DNA from: a virus
DNA: 61,525 nucleotides
IMG/VR virus record: IMGVR_UViG_3300037279_000301
Location: 1 to 61,525 of that record
Strand: one strand, 5' to 3'
The position numbers and the translations under genes were made by a program. Positions 48,365-56,181 of this stretch are shown here, piece by piece; within the stretch, counting starts at the first letter, position 1, and each line of letters opens with the position of its first letter. The notes under the pieces are model-generated. The model did no database searches, had not been told where the DNA came from, and was given only the letters and a program-made list of their open reading frames with translations.

Positions 48365-49359
48365 TCGTTTTTGCCCGCCCGCAATCGATTCAACATTAAT
48401 TTCTGAGTTACCTTAATTTTTGTTGGACTGTTAGTTGCATTATTCAAAATATGCTTTATAACAAACAGCCGTCCATATTTAACATATGCTTTATTAATAT
48501 CTTTAAAATCCCATTCCGGAAAAGATACAGCCCAATCATTGTCAATTGCGGTTTCAATTAAACTTGTTTTTGTATTTGATAATCCCGTGATATCTAAATC
48601 AGGAACTACAATAATTCTAGTGTGTAAATCATGAATAAGATTTGTTTGCGCATCATTAATTTCGTTATGCATTACCGCCAACCCATTAACGCTTAATGCG
48701 TCGAATAACCCTTCCGACAAAATTACCCATTCATATTTGGGTTTTACAAAATCTAACCCAAATACAAAATCAGTGGTTTGTTTCATTATGAAACGTTTTT
48801 TATCGGCTGGTATAATGGATCTAGCAGAATATCCAATGATAGTATCTTGCAAAATAAAAGGAAGTATAACTCGATTTCGATACCCTACATCATCGGAAAC
48901 TAAGAACGGGAAATCATCGTACGAAAATCCGCGCGATTCTAAATATTCAATGTGCTTCTTATATGCTGATGGGTTTTCGTATAATAATGAAGAATTTGGC
49001 AAATCAATCGATTTGATTTGCTGTGTTGGTTTAACAACAACTGCATTTGAGCCAACGATCTTAAGATTTGCTAATTTTAACTGAGCAATAGTATTTTCAT
49101 CTACACCGAGCCAAGTTAGAAATTTTTCAAACTTAGGATATAATGATCTGCCCGATTGATAAGAACAAGAATAAGAACAGTTAAAACAGTGGTAAACTAT
49201 TGTATCGCCATCTATCTTTAACCCGCCACGACCTCGTTTATCAATGGTCTGGCCACGATGTTCGCAGCAAACAGCATTACGGCAACTCCACCCATTCGGA
49301 CTGGTTTTAACTTTTGCATTATTCCAGTAATTCAACACGGTCTGAGTTATTGCGTTCAT
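48355..49359 (-). CDS. DNA primase (gp61-like, zinc finger plus TOPRIM)
   Basis: 334 residues. The zinc-binding cysteines are around C26, C31-C32 and HCFNC (57-61). The TOPRIM part has VILSEGLFDALS with its Glu and IIVVPDLDITG with the paired Asp. It makes RNA primers for lagging-strand synthesis. Overlap with the helicase gene and the order primase-helicase support a T4-like primosome. Confidence 0.88.
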   Translation of the reverse strand: MNAITQTVLNYWNNAKVKTSPNGWSCRNAVCCEHRGQTIDKRGRGGLKIDGDTIVYHCFNCSYSCSYQSGRSLYPKFEKFLTWLGVDENTIAQLKLANLKIVGSNAVVVKPTQQIKSIDLPNSSLLYENPSAYKKHIEYLESRGFSYDDFPFLVSDDVGYRNRVILPFILQDTIIGYSARSIIPADKKRFIMKQTTDFVFGLDFVKPKYEWVILSEGLFDALSVNGLAVMHNEINDAQTNLIHDLHTRIIVVPDLDITGLSNTKTSLIETAIDNDWAVSFPEWDFKDINKAYVKYGRLFVIKHILNNATNSPTKIKVTQKLMLNRLRAGKNEWQ

Positions 49360-49395
49360 TTAACAATGATAACATAACTCAGTAACAGAAGTCTA

Positions 49396-50187
49396 TTAAA
49401 TTCTTATATTACCATTGGTAACAAAAGTTGAAACAATAACGTTACCGTTACCAGTTGGATCCGCGCTATCTAGAAGAAATCTAGTCCAGGCAAACGACCC
49501 GATAACTGATTGCATCACATAACCAGATGTATTCGAATAATATGTAGCCGAAACATTACCCCAATCTAAATTCGTTGGAATTGATGTTAGTGTTCCTTGT
49601 GCTACCACATTTCCGGTATAAGCGATCAGATTGCAAGACATTGTAGCAACTGTCGAATTTATAGGTCTAGTCATTAAATTAATTTGATTACTAACTACCC
49701 CTATGCCCGGGGTATCAAGAAAAGTTAATGGCATTGGATCCTGCATTCCCATCGTGGGCCCTTTCCGGAGAGATGTCTTTAATCTACTGCCAAAGAAATC
49801 ATTAATATAAACTGGATAAACATTTCCGGTATTATCTAGAGCAGACAATGCAATCTCATAATCACCTACTTCAAACGGTGCGAGATCAGAGGAGGTCAAC
49901 GTTGCTTGAACAACGCCGTTTGCAGTATCTATCGGAGATGCAATAATTGAAACTAATTCATTCTCGGTATTCGGTTCAAATAGGCCAAACTGAATTGACA
50001 CATTCGACACATCGATTTTCTTTTGATCAGAATTTAAACAAGTAATTTTAATAGGATTATTCACGCCCGTATAAATTACAATAGGATTCGAATACATAAA
50101 CACCTCTGAGCACTCTGCAATATTATCGAAACCGACCACCTGAGCTCTTATATGGTTCTTCTCGGGATATACCTTAATCGTTTGCAT
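49396..50187 (-). CDS. putative virion structural protein (263 aa)
   Basis: Strand-rich protein without long helices, with Ig-like segments (GDYEIALSALDNTGNVYPV) and PTGNGNVIVSTF at the end. Late promoter GATAAATA lies 4 nt before its ATG. Probably a tail or baseplate protein; not identified. Confidence 0.58.
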   Translation of the reverse strand: MQTIKVYPEKNHIRAQVVGFDNIAECSEVFMYSNPIVIYTGVNNPIKITCLNSDQKKIDVSNVSIQFGLFEPNTENELVSIIASPIDTANGVVQATLTSSDLAPFEVGDYEIALSALDNTGNVYPVYINDFFGSRLKTSLRKGPTMGMQDPMPLTFLDTPGIGVVSNQINLMTRPINSTVATMSCNLIAYTGNVVAQGTLTSIPTNLDWGNVSATYYSNTSGYVMQSVIGSFAWTRFLLDSADPTGNGNVIVSTFVTNGNIRI

Positions 50188-50191
50188 ATAT

Positions 50192-50199
50192 TATTTATC
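50192..50199 (-). promoter_or_regulatory. late-type promoter GATAAATA
   Basis: GATAAATA on the minus strand (one mismatch from TATAAATA), 4 nt before the ATG at 50187, predicting a leaderless late mRNA. Confidence 0.5.
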
Positions 50200-50222
50200 C
50201 AAACAAAATTTTAAATGACAGA

Positions 50223-50230
50223 TATAAATA
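50223..50230 (+). promoter_or_regulatory. T4-type late promoter TATAAATA
   Basis: Perfect plus-strand TATAAATA, 39 nt upstream of the 50270 ATG. Divergent from the GATAAATA box at 50192. Confidence 0.68.
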
Positions 50231-50269
50231 CTTCGGTTACACATTAAATCTTAATTATAACGGAAGATA

Positions 50270-50647
50270 ATGAATCCTAATCTATTTGAAACCCTTACCG
50301 CAAAATTTCCATTCCTATCGGTTATTTTATATGGGGTAAAGCAAGACGAATTTATCGGTATTGTGCAAAACATCGATACATCTATTACTAGTTTCTATGA
50401 TGTTAACAAATTAAAAACAGATGACGAAAAACGTTTATTTCTGTTACTCGGAGAGAAATGGTATTTTGAATCTAATCGGCAACTGCCTATTAATATCTAT
50501 CTTAAAGATGAATGGCTACCATTTAAAAAAATATTTCGAACTTTTATATCTAAAGAAGTCACCATAATTCATGGGCCAGTTACGAGTTTATCAAATCTTG
50601 CGCAAAAGAAACGGCGACGCAATATAACAGTTATCAAAAAATTATAA
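50270..50647 (+). CDS. hypothetical protein (125 aa)
   Basis: MNPNLFETLTAKFPFLSVI, alpha/beta pattern with HGPVTSLSNLAQ and a strongly basic tail (KKRRRN). One of three plus-strand genes in the late block. It runs convergent with 50642-51214. Function unknown; a nucleic-acid contact is suggested only by the tail. Confidence 0.58.
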   Translation: MNPNLFETLTAKFPFLSVILYGVKQDEFIGIVQNIDTSITSFYDVNKLKTDDEKRLFLLLGEKWYFESNRQLPINIYLKDEWLPFKKIFRTFISKEVTIIHGPVTSLSNLAQKKRRRNITVIKKL

Positions 50648-51214
50648 CTCTTGCTCTTCTAATAATCGAATATTTAAACCAACGAGTATGGAGTATGCTA
50701 GACCGTGACTACGTTTAAACATATATCCATCGGCATCTCTGTCCCATACGGTCTTTTCAACCTCGGACCAAGGTTTACCTAGCAAATGTTTTTTGCCAGG
50801 TCGGATACACGAAAGAAACATCGATAATTTTTCTATAGAATTAATCGGCTCCGGCAATCGTTGAATAATTTCTGCATAATTACCGATATGAATAAGTTTA
50901 GATACAAAGTTCTTATCCAATAATTTTTCCCAATGAATCGGACGTGCAAGCAATTCATCTAAGTGTTCTGGATTTTTAACTAAACTATATAAATGATTAT
51001 TAAGTATATCTAATTTTACATATCCTAACTCTTCAGCTACCTTATAATTAATACTAGCTGTTCCGGTTATAATATTTTGTGGAATAATCGTTACATAAAT
51101 TCCGGAATTGTGTCGCTCGCCGTTCTCTAACGACGCCGGAGTATAATCAATACAAGATAAAATCTTATTTCGATCACCGAAATCAAGATCGACATCGCTA
51201 CTAAAATGGGTCAT
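50642..51214 (-). CDS. DNA polymerase III alpha-like minidomain (190 aa)
   Basis: The ATG overlaps the upstream stop (ATGA). SSDVDLDFGDRNKIL resembles the PDxDxDF catalytic motif of C-family polymerases, and LGYVKLDILNNHLY resembles the later Gly-x-x-Lys-x-Asp-Leu motif with the third Asp. It is only 190 residues, without PHP, fingers or thumb. It may be a derived non-catalytic replication protein. Start and fold are supported; activity is inference. Confidence 0.4.
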   Translation of the reverse strand: MTHFSSDVDLDFGDRNKILSCIDYTPASLENGERHNSGIYVTIIPQNIITGTASINYKVAEELGYVKLDILNNHLYSLVKNPEHLDELLARPIHWEKLLDKNFVSKLIHIGNYAEIIQRLPEPINSIEKLSMFLSCIRPGKKHLLGKPWSEVEKTVWDRDADGYMFKRSHGLAYSILVGLNIRLLEEQEL

Positions 51215-51999
51215 AATCCCGCTTCTGAACATATGGCAGTTATCTGGTTTTTTGAATCTTTTAAATTATTAAATCGAAAATTCCATCGTTCAATATTAAT
51301 AACCGGCCAAATAATCTCTAAATCATTAGAAGTAATTGTAGAAAGCCATCCTTGCCCGCTTTGGCAACAATACACAACCCACCCACTAACAAGTGCGCGT
51401 GATATATCAAATAAAATTCTAGCGCCTCCTGCTAGGCGAAAATAATTTTCGTATGGTTGCTTATTTTCTTCTGCCCACACGATCATAGTCTTGATCGACC
51501 TATCTAATGCATCCCATTCATCTTCAATGAATACCATATCTTGTAGCCAGCAATTATATATTGCATCTAAATTCCATCGATCGATAGATACTTTCGAATC
51601 TATAAGCCATTTAAGATACGATGTAGGATTGAAACAATGCACGTCAATAATAAATCTACCCCATCTCATGCAGGCAAGATAAAATTCACTATGGCGGAAT
51701 TCTTCCTCGGTAAAATTGTCATTACCGTGAAAAGAACGGATCGCCATGTAGGCTTGACGACCATATCGACCATGTACAGTATCTTTTTGATCAAATCGTC
51801 TTCGCTGCTCACATAAATGAACAATTAACGTTTTTTCCTGGGAAAAAGATCTTTTGCAAAATTTACAGGTAAATTTTCCATCCTGCCCTAGTACAACGGG
51901 AGATTTTTTAACTTTTGGGTTAATATATTTAGGCTTACGTATCTTTACCTCAATTTTTTCAGCGTCTCCGGCTGAATTCCCTGCTCTTCGTCCAGCCAT
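51211..51999 (-). CDS. conserved zinc-finger protein (262 aa)
   Basis: FTCKFCKRSFSQEKTLIVHLC (read as C45, C48, H61, C63) is a C2HC-type finger after a basic N-terminus. The rest is helical and aromatic (FNPTSYLKWLIDSKVSIDRW). Overlaps both neighbours by 4-55 nt. The linkage with the polymerase-like gene and a possible clamp-loader gene suggests a role at the replisome. Family not named. Confidence 0.6.
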   Translation of the reverse strand: MAGRRAGNSAGDAEKIEVKIRKPKYINPKVKKSPVVLGQDGKFTCKFCKRSFSQEKTLIVHLCEQRRRFDQKDTVHGRYGRQAYMAIRSFHGNDNFTEEEFRHSEFYLACMRWGRFIIDVHCFNPTSYLKWLIDSKVSIDRWNLDAIYNCWLQDMVFIEDEWDALDRSIKTMIVWAEENKQPYENYFRLAGGARILFDISRALVSGWVVYCCQSGQGWLSTITSNDLEIIWPVINIERWNFRFNNLKDSKNQITAICSEAGL

Positions 52000-52436
52000 T
52001 TAATAATTTCCTCTTTACTCTTAATCTTAAGAATCAAATCAATATCGCTTGTTTTACTCATTGGTAATAATTCTAGCAATAACTTTTTCAATGGATTAAT
52101 TGAATCCCGCTTGTTTGCGCCAAGCCAATAATGTTTCTGCTTACCCAATCCTGGAGATATCGCGCATAAACTCAACCAACCAATTTTCTTATCTTTACTT
52201 AAATCCCAAAAATTCTGATTTGAAAATGTGTTCGCCGCCATGACATAATATTTTGATAATTCATCCCCGCCTTGAACTGACGCAGCCCAACGTAGCAGAA
52301 TATACGGTGAAAAGATTTTCTTTTCCTCGTCAGTTAATCGATCATAAAAAGTGTAATCCTTTTTATCTAAAGCCGACATTTCGTTCCAAATTGCAAGTGG
52401 AGAATTGGAATCTTGTTTGCCTTTTTCTTTTGCCAT
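51945..52436 (-). CDS. conserved phage protein, possible clamp-loader small subunit
   Basis: 163 residues. ALDKKDYTFYDRLTDEEKK, FSPYILLRWAASV, YYVMAANTFSN and a basic ISPGLGKQKHYWLGA helix resemble the small clamp-loader-type proteins annotated in several T4-like relatives, but similarity to T4 gp62 itself is not evident. The promoter TTGACG-17-TATAAT ends 6 nt before the ATG (leaderless). Confidence 0.45.
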   Translation of the reverse strand: MAKEKGKQDSNSPLAIWNEMSALDKKDYTFYDRLTDEEKKIFSPYILLRWAASVQGGDELSKYYVMAANTFSNQNFWDLSKDKKIGWLSLCAISPGLGKQKHYWLGANKRDSINPLKKLLLELLPMSKTSDIDLILKIKSKEEIIKWLDEEQGIQPETLKKLR

Positions 52437-52442
52437 ATACTA

Positions 52443-52471
52443 ATTATAACTAATTCCTTTTTCTACGTCAA
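52443..52471 (-). promoter_or_regulatory. sigma70-like promoter, leaderless context
   Basis: Minus strand TTGACG (52466-52471), 17-bp spacer, TATAAT (52443-52448), 6 nt before ATG at 52436. Directly back to back with the plus-strand late box at 52474. Confidence 0.7.
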
Positions 52472-52473
52472 GA

Positions 52474-52481
52474 GATAAATA
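52474..52481 (+). promoter_or_regulatory. late-type promoter GATAAATA
   Basis: GATAAATA on the plus strand, 7 nt before the ATG at 52489. Confidence 0.5.
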
Positions 52482-52488
52482 TTGTATA

Positions 52489-53106
52489 ATGAAAATTACC
52501 GAATTATATCGACCAAAACTCGGAAAAAATTTAGAAGCCCCGGCATTTGATTATTTTAAAAAGAGCCACAAAACATCAGACTATGACTATGAGAAGCGAC
52601 AAGACCTTCAACAAGAGTTGAGAGATAAATTAAAATCCCTCGGGTGGAAACATTTAAATTCCGGAGTCTATAGTTCAGTGTTTTCAAATCCAACAAAATC
52701 TTTTGTACTTAAAATTAATAAGCGCCCAGATCCCGGCTATCAACGATACGTTAATATTGTTAAATCTCATCGAAATAAACATTTTCCAATTATAAGCGAT
52801 ATTAAAAAGATGGAAATAGCCGGTAATATCTATTATGTTTATTTAATTGAAAAATTAATATCCATTCCAGCTAAAATGGCATTTAATTATGAACGCTGGT
52901 TCGACTCTATTATAACAAAACCCGGTATTCCATTGGAAAAATTATTTTGGAATAATGTTCCAATTATATTTAAAAAACAACCAGGATTATTGAAAGCACT
53001 TCAAATAGTAGAACAATCGGCTATCTCGGAAAGCATTGACCTACACAGTAAAAACATGATGAAAAGGGCCGATGGCACTATTATTATTACTGATCCATAT
53101 GTTTAG
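52489..53106 (+). CDS. protein-kinase-like protein, copy 1 (MKITEL leader)
   Basis: 205 residues. After the MKITELYRPK leader, HLNSGVYSSVFS resembles a kinase Gly-rich loop and FVLKIN (K75) the VAIK lysine. IDLHSKNMM supplies an HxD-type catalytic loop (D184, N189), and ITDPY (D202) the metal-binding Asp. A small kinase-fold protein that probably phosphorylates or binds nucleotide; targets unknown. Paralogous to 53668-54288. Under a late promoter. Confidence 0.65.
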   Translation: MKITELYRPKLGKNLEAPAFDYFKKSHKTSDYDYEKRQDLQQELRDKLKSLGWKHLNSGVYSSVFSNPTKSFVLKINKRPDPGYQRYVNIVKSHRNKHFPIISDIKKMEIAGNIYYVYLIEKLISIPAKMAFNYERWFDSIITKPGIPLEKLFWNNVPIIFKKQPGLLKALQIVEQSAISESIDLHSKNMMKRADGTIIITDPYV

Positions 53107-53627
53107 ATTGCATTTCCAATATTAATTATTTCTAAAGACTTCGGAATGTCCCGTACTAGATAAATACACGGCGGTCGATAACCGCCACACAACGGAATAC
53201 AGAGTAACTGGCCCGGAACGGTCTTAGGCACAAACCACTTTGTTGTCTGATAAACATCTTCAACATCCACAGACAAATAATCCGCAGTAAATGAACTCAT
53301 TGGATTTAAAGAAAATGCGCTAAATCCCCTGCCACTTATACTGGTAACCGGATTAATTTCTAAATCGCCGTGAGTAGATTCCCCAATCAAAATCTGATGA
53401 TCTGCAGGAACATTAAGAAAATATGTTTCCTTCTTTCGGCCCAACGATAAATCAAAGCGTAATTTAAGAGTTGCCGCATAGAATGACTCTAACATAATTA
53501 ATGGTTGACAATAATAATCCGCTTCTTCTTTCTTAACCGAATTTTGATAAACCCAAAAGTGAATATCAGCTTGCTCTGGAATAAGATTTAAATCTACAGC
53601 AATATTATTTTCGTCTAAAATATACAA
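53103..53627 (-). CDS. conserved T4-like phage protein (174 aa)
   Basis: The start is TTG at 53627 with AGGAGAAC upstream. MYILDENNIAVDLN, HFWVYQN, PLIMLESF, FSAFSLNPMSSF and a closing YLVRDIPKSL resemble a conserved protein of cyanophage-type T4 relatives. Beta-rich. It lies between the two plus-strand kinase-like genes on the opposite strand. Function unknown. Confidence 0.6.
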   Translation of the reverse strand: MYILDENNIAVDLNLIPEQADIHFWVYQNSVKKEEADYYCQPLIMLESFYAATLKLRFDLSLGRKKETYFLNVPADHQILIGESTHGDLEINPVTSISGRGFSAFSLNPMSSFTADYLSVDVEDVYQTTKWFVPKTVPGQLLCIPLCGGYRPPCIYLVRDIPKSLEIINIGNAI

Positions 53628-53651
53628 AATTGTTCTCCTGTGTGAACCTGT

Positions 53652-53659
53652 TATAAATA
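53652..53659 (+). promoter_or_regulatory. T4-type late promoter TATAAATA
   Basis: Perfect plus-strand TATAAATA, 8 nt before the ATG at 53668. Confidence 0.68.
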
Positions 53660-53667
53660 ATTATATC

Positions 53668-54288
53668 ATGCTTATTACTGAATTCGCGCCAAATAAATTA
53701 CGCCCCGCTATTGTCGCTCCAACCTACGATTATTTTACTTCGATTCCGCGGTGGAATGATGTAGATTATAATACCAAAAAAGCGGACGCCAACAAAAAGT
53801 TACGAGACTCATTGAAAAGAAATGGCTGGACATATCTCGACGAAGGCTATTATAGTATGGTTTTTGCCAATCCTAAAAAGTCATTTGTTCTAAAAATTAA
53901 CAGCAAACCCGATACCGGGTATGAAAGATATGTTTCTGTTATTAAAAAACATAAAAATAAGCATTTTCCAATAATTAGCGATATGAAAATTGTGAAGATT
54001 GACGATCAAAATTATTACATTTATCTCATTGAAAAATTAACTAAACTACCAGCTCTTCAGGCTTTGAGCAATTCAGATTTTTTCGCTATAATAATACGGC
54101 GGGCATATAGCTCATTAGACGTTATATTTAACCACGATATACCTACAATTTTTAAAACCGATCCATCTTTAGTTAGAGCCCTACGTATTGTAGGTCAGTG
54201 TGCAGATGATTGCGGCCTTGATATGCACAGCGGAAATATCATGCAACGAACAAATGGGACTATTGTTATTACCGATCCATATTCTTAA
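53668..54288 (+). CDS. protein-kinase-like protein, copy 2 (MLITEF leader)
   Basis: 206 residues, paralogue of the copy at 52489. MLITEFAPNKLRP leader, YYSMVFANPKKSFVLKI loop plus lysine, LDMHSGNIM catalytic loop (D185, N190) and ITDPYS (D203). It ends just before the uvsW C-half on the other strand. The two copies probably arose by duplication of a plus-strand cassette with its own late promoter. Function unknown; kinase fold inferred. Confidence 0.65.
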   Translation: MLITEFAPNKLRPAIVAPTYDYFTSIPRWNDVDYNTKKADANKKLRDSLKRNGWTYLDEGYYSMVFANPKKSFVLKINSKPDTGYERYVSVIKKHKNKHFPIISDMKIVKIDDQNYYIYLIEKLTKLPALQALSNSDFFAIIIRRAYSSLDVIFNHDIPTIFKTDPSLVRALRIVGQCADDCGLDMHSGNIMQRTNGTIVITDPYS

Positions 54289-54289
54289 A

Positions 54290-55720
54290 TTATTTTTGCC
54301 ACTCAATCTTCTCAATCTTAAAGGGAAATAACTGTTCCTTATAATATTTTTTCCGAGAGGTAAGGTGATTTTTTGAAAATTTGCATGTACTAGTAATATC
54401 CCATATCTGCGCAAAATTTTTATCTTTTGCGATACGTATCGCCCGGCCAACGCTCTGAATTGTACGAACGAAACTCTTTCCCACCTCAATTAAAAATAAA
54501 TGATTAATTCTAGGAATATCTAGGCCGACCGCAGCAATTCCTGATGTAGCAATAATAACTTTATCATCAGAAGTAGCCACTAAATCATATTGCTCTTTAC
54601 GCAATGTTGAATTTGAAGCACCTGATAAGAAAATTGACCCAGGTATTAATTCTTCTAACAATACTCCTGATTTCTTTCTACCAACCAATACAAGAACATT
54701 GCCGGTTTTCGCCGCATCTGTAATTAACGTAGAGATGAACTCAATTCTATCCGGATCGGTGACTAGATAAGTTAACTCGGCAGGATAATCATTAAATGAC
54801 ATTGTATCAATTAATTGTAATATCTTCACATCACATTTGCTGATTAATCCCTTATCCTGTAGTGTGGCGGTAGTTAACCGATGCAAAACTTCTCCCATTG
54901 AAATAGTAAGATTTACTAAATCAAAATCTTCCTTTGGTATAGTTCCTGTAAATGCCCATCGAATTGGAATTTTATTTAATACTGTATCGCAAAGTATCGA
55001 TTTAAGAATATTTCCTTTCAGGCCGTGACATTCATCCACAATTACTGCAACAACGCCTTGTACAAATTTTTCAAATGTAATCGGCTCTGGTAATCCAATA
55101 TCGATCGGAGAATCTTTTAATCTTGACAAACTTTGCCAGGTGCAAATCGTATGAGTCTTAAAAAAATCTTTTCGATCGCCATAATAAACACCCACGTCCA
55201 TGCCAAGGTCGATATAATATTTTTCTGTCTGTGTAATCAGATCTTTATTAGGAACAATGACAATACTTCGACCATATTTTTCAACTTTTTTAGACAAAAC
55301 CGCCGTCAAAAGACTATTATGATGGATGATTCCTATATGATCCACATAGACATGCGGAGATGGCAAGGTTACGTCATAAAAATCTTGCTCCGGAACCGAC
55401 TCAATTTTGTCAATACGTAAAATTCCAGTTCTAGTTCGAATAATATCTCCCGCCACTAATGCGCTCGCATGTATCGGTAAATAAAATTTATTATACAAAA
55501 TATGTTTATCTGCACATATTAAGTGCGATTTATCAAACGTTAATTTAACTCCCTCGCTTTGCTTTTTAATAATATATTGAATTGGAACATATTCATCGGA
55601 TGGGCTTTTAATTCTGACCGTTAATTCATCCACCGATAACTCTTCATTATAAATTAATGAAGAATTTTTATACGATTGCATTGCTGACAATAAGGTGCCA
55701 ATTTTCATCGACAATTTCAT
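54290..55720 (-). CDS. uvsW: UvsW-like helicase, C-terminal half carrying the C-intein
   Basis: 476 residues with AGGAG 6 nt upstream of the ATG. Residues 1-135 are the C-part of an intein: VKLTFDKSHLI matches block B with its His, FYDVTLPSPHVYVD block F, and GIIHHN block G; Ser follows as the +1 residue. From Ser-136 the helicase continues: IVIVPNKDLI (Ia), VIVDECHG (motif II, DECH), AFTGTIP (III) and QSVGRAIR (VI). Joined to the N-half it restores a PTSSGKS Walker A. The predicted spliced product is about 493 residues, close to T4 UvsW. Confidence 0.88.
   Translation of the reverse strand: MKLSMKIGTLLSAMQSYKNSSLIYNEELSVDELTVRIKSPSDEYVPIQYIIKKQSEGVKLTFDKSHLICADKHILYNKFYLPIHASALVAGDIIRTRTGILRIDKIESVPEQDFYDVTLPSPHVYVDHIGIIHHNSLLTAVLSKKVEKYGRSIVIVPNKDLITQTEKYYIDLGMDVGVYYGDRKDFFKTHTICTWQSLSRLKDSPIDIGLPEPITFEKFVQGVVAVIVDECHGLKGNILKSILCDTVLNKIPIRWAFTGTIPKEDFDLVNLTISMGEVLHRLTTATLQDKGLISKCDVKILQLIDTMSFNDYPAELTYLVTDPDRIEFISTLITDAAKTGNVLVLVGRKKSGVLLEELIPGSIFLSGASNSTLRKEQYDLVATSDDKVIIATSGIAAVGLDIPRINHLFLIEVGKSFVRTIQSVGRAIRIAKDKNFAQIWDITSTCKFSKNHLTSRKKYYKEQLFPFKIEKIEWQK
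55316..55720 (-). other. C-intein segment (about 135 residues)
   Basis: Codons 1-135 of the C-half gene, from Met to the terminal Asn of IIHHN just before Ser. It keeps block B, F and G elements but lacks block A and has no endonuclease domain inside. The length and split position resemble atypical split inteins with a very short N-part, such as AceL-TerL. Confidence 0.82.
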
Positions 55721-56061
55721 ATAACTCCTGTAATTGTTCTACTGTATAATCTGATCGTGGTCCTTTTGAATGATTTTCTTTAGCTGAAATTACTCTTAAA
55801 TTTATATATGACCCTATTATTTCGGGTGGGATCGAAAACATAAATCCGTGATGTCTTGAAAATATATGATCTACATGATTATCGTTGTATGATATTTTTA
55901 AATTCTCGGGATTCACGGTATCATAAAAATAAGTTAATGATTGTGCGGTAAACCTTACTTCCTAAATAATCTACTAGATCCCAGCAATCAATATTATTTC
56001 TTCGACAAATATTCAGCCAAATTTTCTCACTATATTTTTTAATTAATTCGCTAATTTCCAT
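55668..56061 (-). pseudogene. HNH endonuclease gene between the uvsW halves, with a frameshift
   Basis: From ATG at 56061 (GGAG and AGGAAGAT upstream) the frame reads MEISELIKKYSEKIW to RTIINLFL and stops at 55921-55923. Dropping one T of the T5 run at 55925-55929 gives INLFYDTVNPENLK continuing into VDHIFSRHHGF, then IPPEIIGSYINLRVISAKEN, an HNH fold (His-Asn core with DH). Total about 130 residues. The downstream part alone is open from a GTG at 55916. It overlaps the start of the C-half by 53 nt. A sequencing error in the T run or a real frameshift are both possible. Confidence 0.72.
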
Positions 56062-56091
56062 ATCTTCCTGCTCCTGTTGGTAATAATGCTA

Positions 56092-56181
56092 TTAAGCAGG
56101 ATTAATAAAATTTAATAAATATTTGCCAAAATCAGAATTTTCATCAATTTCAATATCGAGCAGGGTATCAAAATCTAAACA
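56092..56181 (-). other. N-intein segment (29 residues plus stop)
   Basis: Begins with Cys after PTSSGK and reads CLDFDTLLDIE, consistent with intein block A, then a short acidic linker ending at TAA. An N-part this short is the hallmark of atypically split inteins. Confidence 0.82.
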
